From positions 4,139,077-4,203,076 of the forward strand of contig FN649728.1 in NCBI GenBank assembly GCA_000310025.1: DNA of 64,000 bases, read 5' to 3'. The stretch is from Ectocarpus siliculosus (taxonomy: Eukaryota; Sar; Phaeophyceae; Ectocarpales; Ectocarpaceae). Shown here in pieces: positions 1 to 12,500 of this stretch (position 1 is the first letter of the stretch; each line of letters starts with the position of its first letter). The notes under the pieces were generated by a model, which saw only the letters and a program-made list of their open reading frames with translations, was not told the DNA's origin and made no database searches. Made by a program: the position numbers and the translations under genes.

Positions 1-123
1 CAACCCCAACTCTTGAACGTTTTGTCCACCCTCGTGCCAAGCAGCGGGGAGAGGAGTAACTGCTGTGAGGTTTCCGGACACGTTCGCATTTCGAGCCTGC
101 TCCCCAAGCGTGGATATGAAAAC

Positions 124-2242
124 CTGGTGGCATGGCGGCATCGATGACGTCTTGGACGGCTGACAGCTCTCGATGTGGTTTTGGTCATCCTCCTCCTCAG
201 ACGAAGCGGGAGGTGGTCGTCTGTCGTCATCTGCGAGACCAGAGATCGAGGAGGCGAAGTTGCCACGTATTTTGAGGTGCTTTGAATGGGTCGCCCACCA
301 CGCACGCTATGGCAAGTCCATTAGCGTATTGGTCTGGCGGCATTGGGCAGTTTGTTGATATGACAATATCGGGGCAGATGTGGATTGCCGTGTCCAAACA
401 CATCAAAAAGCCACCGAGGGAAAACACCACTGCGGCGAATGATGGCGATGTACAGCAAAAAGGAAGAAAAAGTTGCATCACCTGAGACATCCTTCTCGTC
501 GAGGCTGGCCAGCTGCGGCACGGCTTCGACCATCCTCCTCCGGTAGTTATGATCGCGACAAAGCGGGTTGGCGGTCAGAGTGAGCGACCAGAGGCGAGAG
601 CACGTGCCCAGGTGGATCGCCTGCTCCGCGTCCTTAAGGCAGTTCGACTCGAGATCCAACACCTGCCAGAAGAGTGATCTCCCACGAGTAAGCGTGACAC
701 TCGCGATGCGCAACGATGCCAATGGTGTTGGCTGAATCGTTTGTGCCTAGACCATCCCTCCCAGCAGACCACGCAACAACAAGTCGTAGTAAAACCGAGC
801 TTGGAGGAGAGTACTGCCGTCACTCGGAGCTGGTAAGTCATGCAAAAACAAATCCGCAAGGTCTCATACCTCAGCACTGCAGGGAGAGAGGCGACATACC
901 GCACTGTCTTCCAAAGGGTACAAGTGCGAGCAGTGGCGCCTCCCGCGCCGATAGCCTTCGTCATGAACAACTACAACAACAGTTCGTGGGAGAATCTTCC
1001 GACTCAACAGCCCATGTCCATGAACAACTACACCGCTCTTTAAAGAAGAGACCAACGTGCCCCGTCAACAACCTCGAGTTGCTTCTTTAATTCTGGCTTT
1101 AGACCCAATGCCACCAACCTCGAGCCTGTCGTGGAGGGCGATGGACGTAAGGTCTTCCACGTCATTAAACGCCAGATACAGTTCCTCGAGCCCCGTCAGC
1201 GCCCCGACTCCGTCCAGGTGGCAAACTCCGCACGCCGAGAGCCATAGGACTCGGAGATTAGGGAGAGAACTACCCAGATCTCGAAAGGACGCCAGAACGC
1301 TCCCCCGCTCAAGGCGAAGCTCTGTGAGGAGAGGCAATACGGTGCCCAAGTGATCCACCTAGGCGCAGGAGCGCGAGGAGGGGCGTTAGAGGAAGACACT
1401 CCTTGTTGGTAGAGTGGTGTAGTCGTGCCGGCTAATTGTGCCGGTATCACTCACGCGAAAATGTATAAATTGATGTCTAGAGCTTTGACTGCATGGGCGT
1501 TTTCATTTCGGAGGCTAGGACGAGTCCTCCTTGTGGTTAATCTGCAGTGGGTGCGTGCGGTTACGTAGACCCTATTCCCTAACCCAAACCCTAACCCAAC
1601 TTCCCCGATGGGATGCTTTATCCAACATGTCTACTTATTAGAAAAACCTGACGAAGGCTACTGGGACAACATGTTAACTTAACAGAATAACCCTACCAAG
1701 GCTATTGATGCGTGCAAGCCCGAAAATGTACTGTTATCTCGTTCCGTAAGCTACCATTTTGCATGCGTACGAGATATCATGTGCTGCGGTATGCTGTGCC
1801 GGTGATGTGTATCGCGGAGCACACCATCGAAGACGCCGAGAGGCAGAGAGTACTGAAGCACACGATCGAGCTGGCCGAGAGGATTGTATTTTTTTTTACT
1901 CCAAATCAACGCTCACAGCTTTTGTGCCGTATACTCCAACCCGTGGTCTCATAGAAGGTTTCCTTGCGGAAGGGATTGTTTACTAAAAGTATGTAGAGTA
2001 GTCACCTGTGTCGTTTTTGTATCCACAGCAAGGGCAAGGTGACGTACATCTCGTAGATCCTCCTCGCCTGTGATTCTCCTCAAAGATGCCTCCGAGCACT
2101 CATCCCCCGGTTCTTCCACCCTCACTGCCCCCTTAGTCTGTCCCGAATGTTTCATGCCAAGCTTGTCCAATACACGACCCCCTTGACCTGTACGGAGTAT
2201 TGCGCCCGCCTCTCCCCCAATCCGATGGATGCTATCCGGCAT
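124..2242 (-). CDS. LRRC56: LRRC56/ODA8-like leucine-rich-repeat protein (3' end runs off the window)
   Basis: Four exons join in phase on the minus strand: 2242-2006, 1358-1119, 662-482 and 230-124, each with AG acceptor and GT donor. The product has an N-terminal segment (LRRITGEEDLRDVRHLAL), then leucine-rich repeats (LPNLRVLWLSACGV, LEELYLAFNDVEDL, LWSLTLTANPLC), a cap (VPQLASLDE) and an acidic Ser/Pro-rich tail. Repeat order and the preceding 'L..ITG..DL..V..L.L.VDT' block match the LRRC56/ODA8 family as I know it, which in Chlamydomonas and humans is needed for maturation or transport of outer dynein arms into flagella. The ATG at 2242 is the first methionine of the 5' exon, but an upstream exon cannot be excluded. 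The C-terminus lies left of position 124. The donor of the third exon could instead sit a few bases earlier. Family assignment is fairly sure; a flagellar role in this organism is inferred. Confidence 0.86.
1570..1599. repeat. Interstitial telomere-like repeat (CCCTAA type)
   Basis: Three degenerate CCCTAA/CCCTAAACC-like units lie in an intron of the LRRC56-like gene. They resemble TTAGGG-type telomeric repeat but are far too short and internal to be a telomere. Confidence 0.5.
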
Positions 2243-3566
2243 GCCCAGTTCTGCTCGGGATGTGTAATGAACAGAGCCCGCTCAGAAGAATCGCCGGATG
2301 AGTGATGTGCGCCGATGGGGCTGTCAGAGACACTGCAGAGGAGGACGCGGAAGCTCGTTCGCAAACTGCGGGCTACGTCGAAGTCGCATGTGAATTCCCA
2401 TGTCTCTGCCAGCTGGCATGTCTTACGAAGATTTTCCCTCTGGTCTTAAATGGCGGCCGGCTGCAGAGGGTCGGCGAGGCTGTCAATCACCCACTCTTCG
2501 GTAGCTCTTAGGTAGCTAAATATCTAAGTGTGCACTCTGTTCGTCGCAAGTAGAATCAGGAGTCGCTGCGTGAAGCATATAGATCTTAGCTTTCAAAGCG
2601 CAGAAAGAATAGACTATTAATCTGGTACTGCGGTGGAGGCCACTAACTATATTGAGTGAAGGAGACCGCTTACACAGCAGTGCTATAAACTACCGCTGTG
2701 CCGAGGACCAACCGTTTCCGAAAATACAGGCGAGCGGGAGGCGCTCCGGACTGTAGTACCCTCGTTTTCGTTCTACCTTTTCCTTATCAGCATTCCTACA
2801 TGGTCTGGGCACGGTGCCTCATGTGTTCCATTAAGGAATAATAAAAACACAGACAGAAAGACTACCCATTCGAGATATACCCACAGTCGAACGGTTCCAT
2901 GTTCCTGCGCTACAAAAAAAGGGGTCACCGGGTTGACGTACCTGGCATCCTACATAATTGCGCCGCATTCTTCAACCGTGAAGTCGTGACCGCGACGCGA
3001 CACAAACCAACACCCAACCACCAGCTGGGGCGCAGGTGTAGTGTTTAGTCGATGGACGTCAACTTTCTTCAATGGAACCTTGCTCAGCAAGCCGCATAGG
3101 CCTCGCCGTAGCTACCTGGTGGTGACAGAGCCAGGGAGATGGGGCGGGGTGATTTGCTCCTGGGAAAAAAAAAAACTTACCGGTTCGAACGAAACGGCGG
3201 AGATTGTTGTGCTCATGTCTTCGGTTGTTGTACGGAGTCGAGGAACCCTAACCGAGCGACTAAGATACAAACGGGAATCCATCAGAAGGCCCAAGCGCTA
3301 CATTCTGAGCACGTAATACCCAGCTGCCCTGTAGTCGCAGCTAGTCCGTTGAGCACCAAGTCAGCTGTTCATATTTGTGCCGCACTCGGCAACGGCTCCG
3401 ATAGTAGGGTGGTCGTCCGTTCTCGTCCGCTCTTTTTCGAAGGAGTATACTGTACCTCATTTGCCACAATCTCAGGGCTGAGAAGCAGGGTATAGCCCAA
3501 TTTATAAGGCAGTGGACAGCGTCCACACGAAGGCTGTATCGCGTTCTTTCAGGGAAGGTAGAAACC

Positions 3567-6500
3567 ATGGAATCTTTCAACGGGGCAGCAGCGCCAACGC
3601 CTCTGCCAAGCGAGACTTTCCCCTACCAGGTACAGCGGTGGTGTTTAGTTCAATTCACATCCTTAGGTGTCTGCGCTCACTACATATGTAAGCAGCTTCA
3701 GTAGGCGGCCAAATCTGAAGGAAAATGGTGGAGTGTGCAGTTGTTGGAGGCATGCGCCCCTTTCTCCACTCGGTTGTTGGCGGTCTCATTTGTTGACCTG
3801 GTGGTGTTGCCCATAGTCTACACTGTCGCTGACAGGTGGTACGACATACTTATTGTGACGCGGGTGACAACGCCGTGGGGGATAGCCTAGATACATTCGA
3901 GCGTCCAGGTGTCGTTGACAACTATTTGCCTTTGCACACGGGTAGCGCACAGAAATTTCTTGCCTGTGTATAGACCTGCCCGACACGTAGAATACCACAG
4001 ACTAGGATTTGAAGAAGACACCTTCGGCGTTTCAACAAGTTCATCTCCTTCGGCATAAAATGAAGGGCTGGACTACATAGACTACATAAATAAATGCATC
4101 ATCCCCGTCATTGACGCACTACCAACGTTGACATGGAGACAGGTGTACCCATCACTACGTATTTATCGATCCGCAGGCACGACTAGAGCAGTTCGCCTCC
4201 CGGACGTTTTTACCAACGCTTCTCGCCTGTATTCCACGCGTTGATGGCACAACAGGGCCGGTTGTTGGCGATGCAGCAGCGGAAGCGTCACGCAGACCAC
4301 GACGCCCTCCTCCTGCAGAACCGAATTAGCTTGCTTCGAAAAGAAGAGGCCAAGGTAAAGACATGCACGAAATATGATATTCCTATACACAAGCGTGGTG
4401 TAAAACGTCGGCTTCGCACACATCGGAGCCCATCTGCGTAGATTCGACCGGCAGAACAATGCATGTACTACCGTGGATGGTCACGGGACCTGGTCCTACC
4501 ACCACCAGGACCTACCTGTGGCACGCAACGCGACGATCCAACCCGACGTGTTGACAGAAGCATCACACACAGGGTGACGATCGTGTTGCCCCGCCATTGC
4601 AAGCGTGCCACGTAAATACGTGGCGGACACGGATCTACGTCGTCAAGGTGTTCCCCCATGAAAGAGCAGAATTGGGATCGGAGCAGCGAGGCTCAGCTCT
4701 ATGGCCCCTCGAGCAGTTTCATCTCCACAAAACTCAATTCTAAGTATCACCATGCATGGCACGGGGCTTGGAAAAAGAAGAGAAACAAGGCGAACACATC
4801 GGCGGTAGAAAAAACAACGTGCTCGGGAAAGCCCATGTTGGTACACGGACGTTGCCACGAACCCACCCTGTAGTCTCTTCGGAGCTCCAAGATAACATGA
4901 ATCAGATGGGACCACCGTTTCTCAAGTGTGTGAGCTTCTGGTACTTCCGACATGGGCAGGGCAACGCCGACAGTACGTTCGTTACATTGCGTTGACAGGC
5001 ATGGAAAAAGATCGAGACAACCAAGCAGAGGTCAGAAGAGATACTGAGACTACGGGAGCAAAACGAAAGACGGGTGGTGGAGCGCATCTCCGCTGCAGAA
5101 AGACAGGCAAGTTTCACGCCCAAACCCCCCTGCGTGTGCGTGCGTGTCGGAGTTGCTAGGGGGAATTGCTTCCGTTTTGTCCATTATCTGTTTTCGGGCG
5201 GTATCTTGCGGAACGGGGCACCGGATACGTTTTGATAGAAGATCGAGGGTACGTCTTGATCAGGTCGCCACGAACATCCCCCCCGAACAATCAGGCGCCG
5301 ATCGAAGATAGAAAAGCTTGTATTCCATTCATGGTCAAACCATTTCGTTCAGAACAAATACGAACCGGGACGGGCGTTCTCTTTCCATTTCCTACAAGGG
5401 TCTCTTCGCAATGTGTGTTTCTTGACGTCTTGCTTCCCTCTACCAGGCGGATAATTGCAAGCTCCAGAATCAGAGGAACCAAGCCGTCGAAGAAACGGCC
5501 CGCCTCAACCGCATTAGGATATACCATGAACTTGCCGCTGCTAGGAAAAATAGTGTCGCTCAGGTACGCCAAAAACTGACCATTGGGGAGGGACCCGTAC
5601 AAAGTCCCAATCGTACCCTTTTCAGCGACAATACGGATTTAGTTTTCGCCCTAGATAATGAGGAGAAGGTAGTTGGGATTTCTGTTGTCCCCGGGCAGAT
5701 GCAGCGCTTCCATGAGGCGAGGCAAGACTCATGTGTGAAGGAGGAGAACAACGAGTACTCTGAAAGGAACTTGGGAGCAGTGTTTCGATCCAGCTGTTTT
5801 TTTTCAATGCATGCCAACGGCCAAGGAGAGCCGGAAAGACCAATGACGCACCCTTGGGCGACAACCCCAGAAAGTAGCACCGGGCATTTGGCACCTCTTG
5901 AGGATAGATCGCTCAAGCAGGACAGTCGGTGGCCCAGCCCAAATTTATGGAACCCGGAAGTGGCAGGCAGAATCACCCCGATGTTCTACTCCGGCAGGCC
6001 AAGCTCATACGGTTTGTGGCTGTGGTGAGCATATTATTATCTGTGAAACATGCGGTTCTCGATTCAGATGTACGCATGGAGGTACGGGTGCCCACGCTAT
6101 GCGTATGCAATGGTATGTCAAGCGCCTACTTGTACGTTGCGCAGGTACGGCAACAGAAGCAGCAGATCCGGCAAGATATCATCACCATGAGGCAGGATCA
6201 CGTTCGAGAGAACAGGGAAAAGAGGTGCATGCTCGCTCAACGTGCTACATGTAGCGGTATTTCCTCGCTTGTAAAACGACAAACAAAAGAAGGGACATGT
6301 TGTGTACGCCGGTGGACTCGTAAGTGCCATGGGATGATCCTTGGAAGTCGGATAGAGTGGGTGCCGTCTCTGACGCTTTGGAGTCGCACCTCATTTTATC
6401 GGATGATGCTGATGACTGCCTCCGAAAGAGACCGTTCACTAATGCCACCTGCCACTGTTGCCACGTACCTTCGTTTCTGAGTTAACTCCGCCGAGCAACT

Positions 6501-8022
6501 TTATGTATTCTCGAACCTGTCAGGTCCGATATCAAACAGAGGGAAGAGGAGGCCAGGAATGCCCGGCTGGAGGGTAGGGCACGCCTAGTCGAGGAGTCCC
6601 GGAGGTCCTACGAGGACCGCGTGAGGAGGGAAGAGGATGAGATCGCGGCCCGCGAACAAGAGGTAGGCTTTTGAGAAACTGGAAGAGCGACGGCGGCGAC
6701 GCTTTCGCGGGAAGGGGATTTCCGCGCCTGTTATAGCAAGGGTAGTCAGTTGGAGCTGCCCACAGAAAGGTGTAGGAGGACCTCAGAGTGTGAGATGAGG
6801 GGATGCAAGCCAAGTGATGGGCTTCGCTCAAGCGACTGTGCTGTGTCGAAGCATGGCATCCAAAATCTGAAGGTTCTCTATGGCACGATTCCGCAATAGA
6901 GAGTAATGGCTTGCACCATCGATTGCAAACAGATGTAGTCGATGCAGCGACTACCTTTCAGTGGAAATAATACCTAAATACTTTTAGTGGTGTTATTAAA
7001 TTCCGACGTGTACATGCTTCGGTTTCGTGGCTTATTCAGGTAGCACGCATGGAGCAAAAGGAGCTGTCCCTAATACAACAGCTCAAGAACACCCAGGTGA
7101 GCTTCGTTATAATATTGTTGTCATGATGCTTGCCCTAACGGTATTGGGAAAGTTTGACCAATGCCCAAGAGGTCCAAACTGCGGTGTAACCGTGTTGTTG
7201 CCACACTGGGACATTCACTACTGCCTAGCTCGGGGGTAGAGGCCTACGGAGGTGGAAAAGTTGGGGCTGACCCATGTTGGACTTTACAGGGCTTTCCGCT
7301 CTACGCGATCCAACTGTCACATGACGTGCTTCTAATTGCCAACACCCAAACGTAAGCTGTCTTCAAAGCACGACCCAACACCCCTAAAGCACACGAAACA
7401 AATTCGGGTAGGTAGCCTGCGACCACTGAAAGCCCCGCCAATAGTAGAACCAGTACGGATGGCAAAGTTGCTGGGCAAATATGCGACAACAACAACACAA
7501 TCGCACCGTCATGAAATGGCTGGACGAGGTGAAAGCAATGGGTTCCTGGACTACTTTGGGGTTGACCCGTTTATGCTCGCGAGTGCTTTGTGCGCAAGGA
7601 CAGACAAGGAGCTCTCTCCGTAGTTTAGTGGTACAAGGTGCAATTGGTGCCGCAAGTCGGGTGAAGGGCATAGACCTGCCTGTTCAAAATGGCGACGAAC
7701 GGAACATTCCTGCCTGCAGACGTTACCGTGGTGGCCTTGATATAGCTGTTTTGGATATTGATGTTACTGCGCGAGGTTTCCCATCACTTCAAGTTATGAA
7801 ATTGTTTCGTAGCGCAGACGCCCGCAAAATTCACCAGGTTATTAGCGCAACACACGACGCCTAAACGACGCATTTCTTGAGTCACCAGCTTTTGACCACA
7901 GCCGAAATGCTCCTCTTGCTGTTTGGCAGGCATTGCAGCAGCGGGCCTACCAGGAGCTCGAGGCCGCTTTGGGCGACTCACGCGCAATGGCGGCGAAACC
8001 ATTTCCCGTGGAACATGTCGGG
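3567..8022 (+). CDS. Coiled-coil protein, probably axonemal or centriolar (3' end unresolved)
   Basis: Eight exons join in phase: 3567-3629, 4256-4354, 4999-5106, 5447-5563, 6145-6224, 6524-6662, 7040-7096 and 7930-8022. The ATG at 3567 has a strong ACCATGG context and opens a short Pro/Ser-rich leader. Almost everything after it is charged heptad-like helix (HDALLLQNRISLLRKEEAK, RREEDEIAAREQE). The segment MEQKELSLIQQLKNTQ spliced to ALQQRAYQELEAAL resembles a C-terminal signature I associate with flagellar or docking-complex coiled-coil proteins, but I cannot name the orthologue. The intron after 5106 has a GC donor (CAG|GCAAGT). A further in-phase exon may be 8962-9000; the stop codon was not located. 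The gene is divergent from the LRRC56-like gene, which fits a shared ciliary role. The acceptor of exon 2 is uncertain, and an alternative 5' exon with ATG at 2314 is possible. Confidence 0.72.
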
Positions 8023-9573
8023 GTAAGTGAGAAAGGTTGCGTTGCCAATACTATTGACCATCCCAAAAAAGAAATCAAACTTTGCAGTGAATTGGTGTAT
8101 GGTGGCAATTGTGGTACTCATCTTGTCCGGCTTGCACATTGCAATGCTGGGCACCCGCCACCATCAACGCTTTTAAGGAATGATAGACGTGTTGTGGCAA
8201 CACGGTTTTTCGCCTTGCTTAGCACCCATCGCTTCTCGCCAAGCAGAAAAAGTGTCCAGACACGCTTCAAGTGACAGAAAGGAACACCATCTACTGCAAT
8301 CAGCCTTGTTGTTACAAAAGTAAGGCTTGGAACCTCATTCATCCCCCGTCTGTCTGCGCCCGCCCGCTTGCCGGCCCGCCTGCCCACTTTGCCCTTCCGT
8401 TCTCCTCTTTCTGTCTTCAACTCAATCAATATTACACGGTCCCCCGCATCAACCAAACTTAAAACTATTGCCAACGAGTACAGGATCGCTAAACGTCGGC
8501 GACATTCGTGACCAAGCTTGGCATCGGTCGACGTTGTCCTTTCTCGCCAAGCCGCTGTGAAAATGTCTTGGTAGCAATGATGCTCAGACCGTGCTACCGG
8601 TTGGTGGCTTTCCGCGGGGAGCAACGCTGTTAAGCATCTCTAGGTTGGGGTCTCAAGCCGTAGCCAGCAGCACAGATCTGAGTTCCGGGGCGCGGCCTTG
8701 GACATAGAATACTGCCTTGGAAGGCCAGCTCTAGTCAATGAAGGTGTTGATTCTGCTCACGAACAGTCCGAATTAAGGACACTACCGTAGACGGTGTAAA
8801 TATCGTGATAAACGAATGTCGACCACGTGTTTGGGAATCTCGCATACAGTAGCCAGACGTTTTCAATTTCCTCAAACGTGCGCTTTTGCTGATGCACCGT
8901 GTCGAAGCATGTATTGCATTGACCAGGTACTCGCGAAAGCTCCGGTGGTTTTAACCCACAGATGAAAATATCCCGGGCATCTGCGAACCACAGTCCGCAG
9001 GTACTCTCCGCCCTGCTAAAAACGACTATGCCCGTGGCATCTGCACTGTCACTGCAGTCAGTCGCTGTACATCTATTCTCTCACCTGCAAAGTAGCTGGC
9101 ATGTGATGCAAGGCCAGTTAGGCAAACACAGAGCAATAGTACTTTCCGCACCCAGACGCCCAAGCTTCTTCACCTGACGGTTTTAGACTTGGCCACACCT
9201 TCACAATACCGCACCAAACTCATCCAGTGGAAACGAGTCATTCTTGTACGGCATGAATGCAACAAAAGGTTTCAGCAACACATTGCCGCCGCCGGCACAC
9301 ATTGCGAACCATGATTCTAGGGATGTTCCCATCGAGATTTCTTACCGCCGGTGACAGCAACAAGCCTGACCTCGGAATGAGCACGAGCAACAACAACCGC
9401 ATGACTCATTTTCGCGAAGCACTCCTGCGCTACGCAATCCACCGCAGGCTTGCAGAAGTGTCGTTCGAACCCCCTGCGTGAGAATGTTGAGGTCACTTGT
9501 TGCGCCCATAGAGAGTGCTGAAAACCGATAGATTCGGCCTTGGCCCCACCAAGCTAATCGATGCAACAATTCG

Positions 9574-12500
9574 CTAGACGTCCCCCGCCACGCCGGTTGG
9601 AGCAGCTGCTTCCAAGCCACTGCCGCCACCATGGGCATCGTCAAGAATGAATGAATCCTTGTCGGCGACGAGGGCCTTGACCCTGGCCTTGTGCAGGTCG
9701 CCACTCGCCTTTCCATCTTGGAGTTCCAGCTTCAACGCAACACACTGAGCAACAGGCGAGGTGATGGAGCGTTGGTATTCTTGAGGCAGGGGGTACATCA
9801 CCTCGCGCCGTGGCTTCGACTCGAAACCGCCTTTCATCTCAATCCATACGCCCAACGTTGCGCCATTCGTGCGGGAAGTGCTGGGTTTCACACGTTCAAA
9901 CCATGCCACCGACTTCACAATTTCCCCACGTTTTTGGTTTGGAGCAACCCTCAAGTGACCCTACGCTAGATGTACAAGCGGACGTTCGATGTATCTTGTA
10001 ATATAAATAGTCATGCGATGGGGAACCATATGTTTCCGCCCAGGTATCCCTATGGGGGCGCTAGCGTCGACCCTCAAGCCATGATCCCAAACTGGCTGCG
10101 CAGCATATCAATGCAGCACCTACCCGCCCAAACTCTGCGTGAAACGTAACCACGACACATGATGTACCTACTACGGGACTTGCTCGAAGTGGGCTCCAAA
10201 CGCAGAGGATATAAAATACATATTCGCCACTCAGGTACGTGGTGGTGTTTCCCACACTTCCGGTGATAATCTGCCCATCGGCAGCGAGCCGTTTTGGGGC
10301 AAAAAAGTGCCCATGGGCCGCCCATGGGAAACGCCCGTTGGAAAGCCTATGGGCGACCCATGGTGGCCAATTCGTGGGCAGGTAATGGGCTGCCCATGGT
10401 TCATGGGCAGCCCAAGGAACATCAATGAATGCGCTTCAACCGGTCCCGGGTACTCCTAAACAATAGCTTATATGCTTTGGAAGGGGCATGAAAACGGCTA
10501 ATCCTAACGCTAACGCTTATCCTAACTCCAAGCTCACAAGGTACGGGCTAGGTTGGCGTTGTGTGGTTAAGCTCTAGGTTGATAAGCCAGTGGAGAAGTT
10601 CTAGGTTGCACTTCATGAGCTGCCCATGCGGCCGATGGGCAGCTCACAGGCACTCCTTGAAGTGTCCATGGGCGGTTTAACAAAACTCCCAGTAGTGTGG
10701 GAGACCGGGGTCGTAGGTGTAAGGGGCAATGGTTTGCGATTACCGTTAATTGAGCGTATATTTTTTATTCAGGAACCTAGCTGGCCGTCGGTCGGATCGT
10801 TGGCGTGCACGAAGTGTCAGATGCCAACATATTGCAATTGTGCAGGACACCAATGGCGGCAACTTCGTGTCGATCGATGAGGGAACAAAGCTGAAATTTT
10901 GGCCTTTCCACTATGCTACCGTCGTGCCCGGGCACCGCAGCCACCGCAGTCTTATGCTTTCCCGGCGAAACCCTTTGGAATCGTTTGTACTCGACGGCAG
11001 CCGAACGTTGCGATGTGACTCACCTCGTTTTGCGCAGCCTTTTTCGCGGCCTTGGCGGCAACAAGCTCTTCCCCCAGCTGCCACTCCTTTGCCGTGAATG
11101 TACGCAGGCACGTTGTTGCGGGGTGCGTGAGGGGCGGTGCGTGTCATCGCTGAACTAAACGGTGCTTCTACCCGCGTCAATGTGACCTTCGCTCTGAAAA
11201 AGAGACACGCAGCGATTGTTTGCGAAACCGTCACGAGAGTGTGCCTCCCCACCAAAGCGTGGTTTGGGGTGCTAGTTGTTGGACACTGTTTCATTACTCT
11301 TCGTCACCTTTTCTTCTGCCGACGAGCAAGGGCGGAGAGGCCGACGGGGAGACCCGGGGATTGACTCCTCTAGTTTCCTGGATGAAGCAGGTTCGGCTTC
11401 GGTTTCGGCTCCAGCCGTGACGGCGGCCGCAGGGTCGGCGGGAGAGGTGGCGGGAGCGGCTTTGAGCTGTGCCGTTAGCGCCGCGTTCTTCGCGCTAAGG
11501 TCGTCCGCTGCCTGCTCGATCCATGAGACCAGATTACAAGTAGGCGGTACACAGGCTGTACCTCAGTCGAAACCAAAACTGTCCATGTGGACCACCCCGC
11601 CTAAGACACGAGCGAACGCATTCTTGTAGGTAGACACAAGTGCTGGGTCGCCCCGGTAGTGTAGTTGGTATCCTTGAAAACCTTCTACAGTAGTGGCCTG
11701 GGGTTCCAATCCCGGCGTAAGGGAGCTTTCTTGCAAAGTGGGGTTTTGTCTCGCTTCCGTTCCTGGCGTGGGTGGAAAACGCTTGTTCGTGTGCACATAG
11801 AGGGAAGAGAGTGCTGCACTCTTCTGGCATATAAAACCGAAGGCAAAGTACTGCAGGAGGGGTGGGTACGGGGCTTCAGAGATACGGACCCTTCTGTGTG
11901 ACCACGGGTTGGGTAACCGGCACAAGTGCTGTGAGCGATTTGAAGTGAAGGCAATGCGACAACAAATACAAAGAAGTATATTTTCCACACGTACGACATC
12001 CAGTCTGCACAAACCTACGTAGATCTTCTCGTCAACGTTTGAGGTGAGAACATATTTCACCAACAGATGGCCAATTGTACTGGCGTTTGTGCGCAACCGT
12101 CATCTCTACCCCAACGGTGAATTTCCGTACAGAAATGGAGGCTCGTTCAGTCGGAAAGATGCAACAGAGCGTCTGGTCCTCGCCGATCGGATACTCCCAG
12201 TATGTTCCACGGACTGGACGAAAATTGCGTCAAATTGTCACCTTCTTCGCGGACTCGAGTTGCAGTTTCAGGGCCTGCTGCTCCTCTTCCAGCGAAAAGA
12301 CTCGATCCGCTTGTTCACGCAGCTCGGATTCCATCTGTTGACATAAGGACGCGGTGTTCGCCACCGAAACGAAAGAAAGGACGTTGTGAGCCGTTTTGGG
12401 CAAGACCACCAAGTCATTTAACAACCAACTAGAAATGAGGTATCCTGAATTGCTTTTGGGCCTTTCTTGGCCTCTCCCACACACCACGTGGTGTGAACGT

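Noticed and set aside
9745-9954. Upstream extension of the terminal minus-strand frame at 9.57-9.95 kb
   Set aside because: A good acceptor at 9745-9746 gives the phase needed by the previous exon, so only 9744-9574 is taken as coding.
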